A stretch of 47,500 nucleotides of DNA from positions 85,001-132,500 of the forward strand of contig WBZZ01002737.1 in assembly GCA_019918135.1 (NCBI GenBank), given 5' to 3'. The stretch is from Paulinella micropora (Eukaryota > Cercozoa > Imbricatea > Euglyphida > Paulinellidae). Shown here piece by piece: positions 41,065 through 47,500 of the stretch. Every line of letters starts with the position of its first letter. Within the stretch, counting starts at the first letter, position 1. Below the pieces are notes generated by a model that did not search any database, was not told the origin of the DNA, and saw only the letters and a list, made by a program, of their open reading frames with translations. A program made the translations under genes and the position numbers.

Positions 41065-42578
41065 CTTTTTCTCCTCATCTTCCTGTTGTAAGACTGCGCC
41101 GATCGCAAACTTTGATGCGTCTGTGTCGACTACGAATTGCTTCGAAAAGTCGGGCATCATCAGCACGAGTCCGCCATCCTTCGGATCTTTGTAAATGAGA
41201 TCTTTGAGCGTGTTGTACGCTTCTAAGGCTTCATCATCCCACTTCTCAAAATCACCGAAGTCGATCATTCTCTCCAACTTAGCCCGAGTTGCACCCCAAT
41301 TGGGTATGAACTGGCTGTAATATTGCGCCATCGCAAGAAATGAGTGCAGCTCTGTGCGATTCTTCGGCCTCTGTCGGCTCATGATCTCCTCCCTCTTCTC
41401 TTTGGATATCGAGACTCTATTGTAAGAGATTTCGTACCCCAAATATGCCACGCTTGTCTTTGCGAGTTGACATTTCTTCAAATTACATTTCAGGCCAAAT
41501 AGTTTGATACGCCTGAAAATGTCTGTTAGATGGTCGATGTGCTCTTCCATCGTATTGGAGTACACGATAATGTCATCGATGTAACAAAATGCGTACTCTC
41601 CCGCCTTCTGTCCTCTTCTCCTCATGAAACCTCCCTCTGTCTGGTCATTATATTTGCTACTCAGCATGCTTTGCATCGCTTTCTGAAAGAGTCCCGGGGC
41701 CTGTTTGAGTCCCATCGGAAGTACTTTTCACTGATATATCTCCATTCCTACTACAAATGCAGTCAGCCATCTGGACTTTTCATCCAGTGGAATTTGCCAG
41801 AAGCCATTCTTCAGATTAATGACTGAGTATAGCTTGGCGTTCCGCAATACTCACCTTCTTCAAGAGTAGGTAATGGATTTCGTTCCTCCTCTAAAATTTT
41901 ATTGACGCGGGCGTAGTTAACCGTTAAGCGCCATTCTCCTCCCGGTTTAGGCACCAGTCTCGGTTGGGAAACTATTGGAGATGTCGATCTCTCAATGAAA
42001 TCCTCATCGAGTAACTGCCGCGCTTGTTCTTCTGCGATCTTTGCTTCATGTATACTCAGATTTGCCCGTCGTGGCGCCGGTGAAGGCTCAGCACCTGGTA
42101 TTTTACAAATAACCGCGGTGAAGTCTTCCGGCTTGACATCTCCCGCTTGAGGGGGGTCAAAAATCATTTTGTTCGCCTTCAATCTCTCTTTCAAAACCTC
42201 TTTCTCCTTCTCCGTACCTGCTCCTCCTGCCAATTTCTCGTCTATCGCCGCCTTAAACTCCTCTGACATTCTCTTGTGATGCTTGAGGGGTGCTCTGTCC
42301 TCCTCCAAGCCCAACTCTTCTTCTGATATATCGTCCATTCCCGTTTTTTCATATGTGGCAGTGTCTGGTTCGTCGTCCTCCGCCAGACCTACCAACATAT
42401 CTATTAATCTCGCATATTGCAACGGAGCTTTTCGGGTGTAGAAACCATCGAAGCATGTGAATGCTTGAGGAATCAATTTCAACTTGTCCTGGTCTCTGAG
42501 CTTCCGCTTGTATGCACTGCTCTGCTCACGAGTCCCGAAACGACAAGCCACCACTAAGTGTTGCTTCCGTGAGGGCAC
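41065..42578 (-). pseudogene. Copy C pol: RT and start of RNase H
   Basis: RT motifs DFIERSTSPIVSQPRLVPKP, WRLTVNYARVNK, LPMGLKQAPGLFQKAM, YIDDIIVYS and VAYLGYEIS, and RNase H start DTDASKFAIGAVLQQED. Lesions: a small deletion near 41850 (EEGEYCGTP where A reads EEGRRVLRN), a TGA near 41730 (IYQ stop KVLP), and a frame break near 42650 upstream. Confidence 0.8.
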
Positions 42579-44026
42579 CGGTATCGGATGATCAATAAGC
42601 CGGTCCCGTATCTCCTGCGCCCATATCGCCTTCTCATTGTAGGGAGTATGACCGTATATGGTTTATTATTTTCAAAAAGAGTGCGCAGGCACTTTTTCAC
42701 TTCTGTCAGTGAGCGCGGCCACGTAGGCTCGTCGCCCCAGAATTCGGTAATAAAGCTTTTAATATCTTCTGCCGGGATATCAGGGAGTCGTCCCCTTCTC
42801 CTCGGTATAAACTCCTGTCTGTCCTTCTCTTCCACCTTTACGTGAAAGCAATACCCGTTGGCAATATATACATCGGCCCCTGCTCCTTCTTCAAATCTCG
42901 CCAACGATGGGCACCTTTTCCCCATGCATATAATCTCCTCTTTCCTCTTTTCAATGAGATCGTCTATCGACTTTTTATCCCATTGTGTAGAGACTGTAGC
43001 CGTATAGACCTCCGCCTCTCTCTTGTCTGACAGGTTTGAATCATCTTTAGACACCGCGTCCGTTGGCATATATGCCTCATATGCGTGTGTAATGGCCACC
43101 TGTTTCCCTTCCGATGCTACCCCTAGGTGTAGGGCCTCGTATGAGTCAATAGCATGGAGAGAGTCGACAGTATATTCTTCTCCTGGCTCTACGCCGTATA
43201 TGACTCTTTTGGCGGCGCAATCAATCACTACCTTCATTGTCGCCAGTTGGTCGTACGACAAAAGAACAGATCCGTGGTATTCGGGGACAACGTATAAGTC
43301 CACTCGATATACTCGTCCGGATTTCAATCTAAAATTTAAAGTGATGATGCCCGTTATATCCGTCCGACTACTAACTCCTTTCAAGGTGCCAGATGAATTT
43401 TTCATATTAGTTTCTAACCACGCATGGTGTTTCGTAGTAAATTTCCGGCCGACAATATTAATATTCGCCATAGTATCATTACCAACGTTTATAAAGGTAT
43501 TTAATGTTTCACAAAAAAGGTTCGTATAGCATAAAGCGTCTGGCCGGTGACTTTTCAAGGCCAATACAAGGAGCTTGTGTTCTAAAATCTGTATCCTTTT
43601 CTCGAGGTTCGCCTCCTCCTCCCTTTCCGCCGTTTTTGTAATGTCTTTTTGGGTATTGTTCACAGGCGAAGGATGATTGTCCTTGCTTTCTCTGTTTGAG
43701 ACCGTGAGGAGAGGTTGATGTCCTCCATCCTCCTTGTCTATTGTCTGTCTCGGCAAGCTGATAAGATTGATTGCCGGTTCTATTCTTACTTTCTTCGGCT
43801 GTGGCTGCGACAGGCCCGCCTGCTTTCTCTTTGCCAGCGCTTTACTCGCCTGCCTATTTGCAGCATACACTGTTTGTTGTCGTGATGGATGTACTGGTAT
43901 TGTACTACCTTTGAGTTGGTCTGTGGCCTGCTGTGGGCTCTTAGACTCACTGGTACCCTTGGTTGGGACCTGCACAACGGTGTATCGTGCAATGCATGTT
44001 GTTCTGTTTTGTCCCTCCTTCTCTAG
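42554..44026 (-). pseudogene. Copy C pol: N-terminal domain and aspartic protease
   Basis: Open from the codon after the gag TGA. Pro/Gln-rich linker, coiled coil (EKRIQILEHKLLVLALKSHR), protease-like GNDTMANINIVGRKF, LYVVPEYHGSVLLSYDQLA and VIDCAAKRVIYG. The same DTMAN motif as in A, despite clear divergence elsewhere. Runs to NNKPYTVILP, then loses frame. Confidence 0.75.
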
Positions 44027-44029
44027 TCA
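44027..44029 (-). promoter_or_regulatory. Gag-Pol TGA, candidate readthrough site
   Basis: CAA TGA CTA GAG on the minus strand. TGA followed by CTAG is the known strong readthrough context. The next 17 codons are open and lead in frame into pol. Confidence 0.65.
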
Positions 44030-46648
44030 TTGGACTACCTCAAATCTGTTACCTGAGTCGGCATCAGTGTCGGTAGTGGTTGCGCCTGATGTCGCATAGG
44101 CCTGTGGTGCTGAGGAACTCGAGCTTGAGCTCGAGCCGTCTGCCCAGCCCCCATCTCTGTGGTACGGGCGCTCTGCGCTGCCGTATCCACCTCGGCCAAC
44201 CCATCTTCCTCCTCCTCTACCTTGAAATACACCTCTTCCTCCTCCTCTTCTCACAAATCCTCTCTCCCCCCCGCGAGTGTATGTGCCTCGTGCGAAAGGG
44301 GCTTCTCCACCTCGATTGATTCCTCTCCCTCCTCCTCTTCCTCGTGTTCCACCTCTTCCTCTACTTGCGGCTTCTATGGCTGCCGTCTTCTGATCATCTC
44401 TAGCGAAAAGAGAATTGATCGCGTCAGCTAGTTCGTGGTCATGGTCCGCGACATCCTGTAATTTCCACCCCTGATCCTTGCGCAGTCGGCGCAGAACGGC
44501 GACGGTGTTGGTTTCGTCCGACCGTACGTTCTTGAGAAGTGTGTTTCGGATGCGGGTGTCCTCGACATCGTGGTTGTACGGGCATTTCTTATTTGTGTGT
44601 TTGAAGCATTGTGCCCGTGCCCACCAACGAATACAAGGTGTGTTAGCTTCACGACTGTTCTCTCTTGGTCGCTTTCCTAGAGATCGTTGCGTATGTGCGG
44701 CTTGCGGTTGAGCAGAAGCCGATGCAGAACCGATCAAGGATACTGTCTGGCTGTCGAGCCTCTGACAAGCGGTCATTACTTCGGTCCACAACATTTTTGG
44801 GCTCACGGCCTTAGTCGTGGCCTCAAAGACGCTCATCTCCAAAAAGTTCAAGTGCTTTACCTTGTCGAAGGTTTTGCAGTCTTGCATGAGCAGTGTGAGC
44901 TTACTTTTGTTGTAGACGTGCAAAACACTGAGGAAATATAGGAGTATGGCTTTGTGGTTATAAAAGAGAGTGTACTGGGTGCCCACATTTGTTAAGACAG
45001 ATGCAAGCTGAGTGACAGACTGCAAGTGCTCCGATACTAAGTCGAAAATTTCAAACCCAATCAATGTGCCCGTGCACAAGTGTTGGTATCCACTTGCCTT
45101 AAAGTATCGAATGAGGGCAGCAATGGCCAGAGTACAACTCATCTCTGCATGTCCACCTTTCCTTGCTAGCTCCTCCTCTCCTCTGTACTTCTCGTAAGTT
45201 ATACGATCAAAACCAGCTCCAAGGAGGGATCGATCACAGAGATGTTCTAGGACTTCATACTCCTGCTCCACCTCACACTGGTTTTGCTGGAAGCATCTGT
45301 CCATCTCATTGAACTTAGTCATGAGGGTCTTCTCTGTGTCAGCTCATTGGCAGTGATAGCATAGAGCTTAAGGCCCCCTCCCCCAATTTTGATTTTAGCT
45401 AGGGCTGCCTGCAGCGCCTGCTTTTTCTTCTGGGAGTCAGTCAAGTTAATTACTGTTCCTCCCCCTTGGGGTCCTCCTCCTGTGGGTCCTCCTCCTGCTT
45501 TCTTGGGAGCTGGGTTAGATGTGGTAGGTGGAGCCGTTGGCTGTGGAGCCACCCGTGCTACTGCCATTGCCACAGCTATCTTCTCCTTCTGCTCCTTCTC
45601 CTCTTTCTTTCTCGTCTCTTCTTCTTTCACCTGTCGTGCTAGATGAGTCACGAACTGTGAAAGCCCTGTGGCACTAGAGAGGAAGTGCGCCTTTTCTCTC
45701 ATGGAAGAATTATCAGCTCTGTTATTATTTGGGATTGTTGTGAGAGGGCCTTTAATGAGAGTGTGATTCTTCGTGTGGGCCCATTGTTTCCATGGTGGTT
45801 TTTGCTCCTTCCCCTCAAAGAGGCCCTTATGGAGTTGTGTGAGGCGTTCAAGCACCTGACAAGACTGGTGAACCTCCTCGTAAACAGGATGTTGCATTGT
45901 GTTGTCTTTCAGTGATTTGTACATTTCGTTGTAAGCCCGTGTGAAGGCAGTTACAAAAGCCTCAAGGACAAACTCAATGCCACTTTGGTTTCTACCTTCG
46001 AACTTTCTTTCTAGATTCTTGGTATCAGTGGTGACACCACAGACAGACAGCCATGCTGCAGTTGTGAGTTTATTTATCCACTGTATGTTTGTGCGTTCAT
46101 AAAATTCCGCAACGAGCACAGCAGCGTAGAGTGTTGCAGATATGTCGTATATGTCGCATAGTGTAAGAGTGTTGCCATACTTGATATCCTGCAATGGCAC
46201 TCTTTCGTGCTCAAACCTCACTTTGTTGAAGAGAGGCTTCGCAAGGCAGGGAATTTCGATCAGGAGGTTGCTTTGACATTGTCCTGGTCTATTCCTTTTC
46301 TCGTAAGGAATGTAAATGTGTGTTTTATAATAGGTTGGGTAGTTAAGGAAGAAGAATTCTTCATCATCATATGTAGCCAACTGTTCCTATGTATTTGGGA
46401 TATTCTAGCTAACATCCTCCATCTCTCTCTGCCTCTGTCAGTGAGGAGCCTCCAGTCTGACATGCACTCTCTTCTTGTGCATTACCCCCCCCTGTCGACT
46501 CTACATCGGCTGTATACGTATACTCCTCTCTCTCCTCTCCATCTCTATCTCCCCTCTCTTCTGAGTACTGAGTCGCCTGCTCCTCTCCTCCCTCACTAGG
46601 ACCATAATCAGTTGGTGTCACACCAGCCTGCTCATTCTCGTCTCCCAT
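44027..46648 (-). pseudogene. Copy C gag, with CCCH-like zinc finger and RGG tail
   Basis: Three open stretches: 46409-46648 (acidic start MGDENEQAGVTPTDYGPSEG), 45319-46380 (ATYDDEEFFFLNYPTYYKT to the Pro/Gly hinge) and 44027-45322 (YQHLCTGTLIGFEIFDLV body). The finger is C-X8-C-X7-C-X3-H (CIRWWARAQC...CPYNH, about 44565-44635), not the usual C-X2-C-X4-H-X4-C knuckle. An Arg-Gly-Gly-rich tail (about 44240-44390), poly-Ser and GNRFEVVQ then precede the TGA. Frame breaks near 45345 and between 46380 and 46409. By family: particle protein binding the element RNA. Confidence 0.75.
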
Positions 46649-47257
46649 CTTATGTTATGAGAGTCACGTCTGCTTTTTTTTCCCCTCTGTTATTCTTATC
46701 ATTCTATGCAACCTTCTTCTCCTCCTTCCTTTTCTCTGTTGAAATAGTTATGGGGCGTCAGGCCCTACACAGAGATAACGATAGTTTGGTCAAAAGAGCT
46801 ATTTTGTAGAAGTAAGTCTGTCGTCGGACAGTGCTTCGATATTTGTCTTGCTCTTGTGTGAGAGATGTGTAATCTCCTCTGGTTTCTGCAGAGAAAATGC
46901 AAGGAAAATAGTTCAGAACAGAGAGTGGGAGTGCTTTGCTAGTTTTTCCTCGGTCTGTGTGTTTGTCTGATGTTTGTTTCGCACTTATCCTACTTGGCTT
47001 TATGCAAGCAGCAAGAGGGAGTGGAGTAGGTGTGGTCTGGTGTCTTGTAGAAGAGCACACAGAAGCAAAATGTGCACAAGGGCTAAAGGTTATGTCAGCT
47101 TGTGACAAATTGATTGCTTGTTTGTAAGTTTTTTTGTTTGAGGATGAGTAGCAGTGTTTGTTTTTGTCTGATGTCTGTGCGACAGATCAGCGAAAAATAA
47201 AATTTGTGCTTATCTGATGCTGTACGACAGATCAGAAAAGAAATCAGCCTTTAGCTA
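46649..47257 (-). other. Copy C leader
   Basis: About 600 bp between the primer site and gag. No ORF corresponding to the 91-codon leader ORF of A. Confidence 0.55.
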
Positions 47258-47266
47258 TGGACTCCA
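47249..47266 (-). promoter_or_regulatory. Primer binding site, copy C
   Basis: TGGAGTCCATAGCTAAAG, 2 nt after the LTR, sharing TGGAGTCCA with copy A. Confidence 0.6.
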
Positions 47267-47268
47267 AA

Positions 47269-47486
47269 TGTACTATCCCCAACGATAGCTCAATGGAAGA
47301 GTAAGTAGGTAATATAACCAAACACATTCCTCAAAAAAGAGAATGATGTCTCGGTATATTAGCTCAGTGAAGCAAAGACAGAAAGCAGCCAAAAGACCAG
47401 GATCAAATTGGCATTTCAGACTTGTCCGGCCAGATGAAATCTATAAATAAGTTTTTTACCTGATAATTCATGTGGTGATGTCCACA
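47269..47486 (-). repeat. Copy C 5' LTR
   Basis: 218 bp, partner of 36630-36847. GAAG follows at 47487-47490. Confidence 0.85.
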
Positions 47487-47500
47487 GAAGAGTGCTACGA

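Larger units (their letters stand above)
36630..47486 (-). mobile_element. Full-length Ty3-type LTR retrotransposon copy C
   Basis: 10.86 kb on the minus strand, same family as A but a diverged subfamily (LTR starts TGTGGACATC). Flanked by GAAG on both sides (36626-36629, 47487-47490), a likely target duplication. The two 218-bp LTRs differ at about 15 positions (about 93% identical), so the insertion is old. Gene order is gag, TGA, protease, RT, RNase H (interrupted by a 584-bp insertion), integrase, C-terminal extension. Confidence 0.85.

Noticed and set aside
26376..41735. Reassigned stop codons (alternative genetic code)
   Set aside because: In-frame TGA and TAG inside pol differ between copies and replace different residues. 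Host-type genes end normally at TGA or TAA. Only the gag-pol TGA is conserved.

Overview
The window is eukaryotic DNA. Its predicted genes are broken by short canonical GT-AG introns (mostly 45-224 bp). It is crowded with transposable elements and long (AAT/ATT)n arrays, and it carries tRNA-derived SINEs, Ty3-type LTR retrotransposons and a piggyBac relic. There are no operons, Shine-Dalgarno sites, rRNA genes or CRISPR arrays. The species cannot be named from sequence alone; a repeat-rich protist or alga is plausible but unproven.

Layout. (1) 1-3623: flanking DNA with one small spliced gene on the minus strand (2128-2906). (2) 3624-18378: a candidate 14.75-kb DNA transposon. It is bounded by about 355-bp terminal inverted repeats, each followed inward by a G-rich tract, and flanked by a possible CTAT duplication. 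It holds two divergent multi-exon genes. The minus-strand gene encodes a SET methyltransferase-like domain followed by a DUF7869-type (RNase H-fold, transposase-like) region and a Gly-Arg tail. The plus-strand gene encodes a Lys/Glu-rich protein with an AT-hook-like motif and a Ca-loop-like motif. Between them lies a 340-bp tandem array whose units carry nested perfect inverted repeats. SINEs and other short repeats, always set in (ATT)n, fill the spacer and two introns of the second gene. (3) 18379-22461: the 3' part of a Ty3-type element (copy B), cut off exactly at the end of the right inverted repeat. (4) 22689-33760: a full-length 11.1-kb element of the same family (copy A, plus strand), with LTRs, primer site, polypurine tract, gag and pol. 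(5) About 34.1-35.1 kb: a truncated piggyBac transposase, then AT-rich DNA. (6) 36630-47486: a second full-length element (copy C, minus strand) of a diverged subfamily, flanked by GAAG.

The LTR family has unusual features seen in both diverged copies. Gag and Pol are in the same frame, separated by one TGA followed by CTA or CTG. The protease motif is DTMAN rather than DTG/DSG. Gag ends in an RGG-rich tail preceded by a CCCH-like zinc finger. Pol continues about 250 residues past the integrase GPY/F-like module. All copies carry frame breaks, and A and B share several lesions, so no element here looks autonomous. Because B lacks and A contains a SINE-bearing block at the same (AAT)n, the pair shows how these SINE/AAT blocks accumulate.

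All splice structures are read by eye from GT/AG sites and frame continuity. Homology statements come from motif recognition, not searches.
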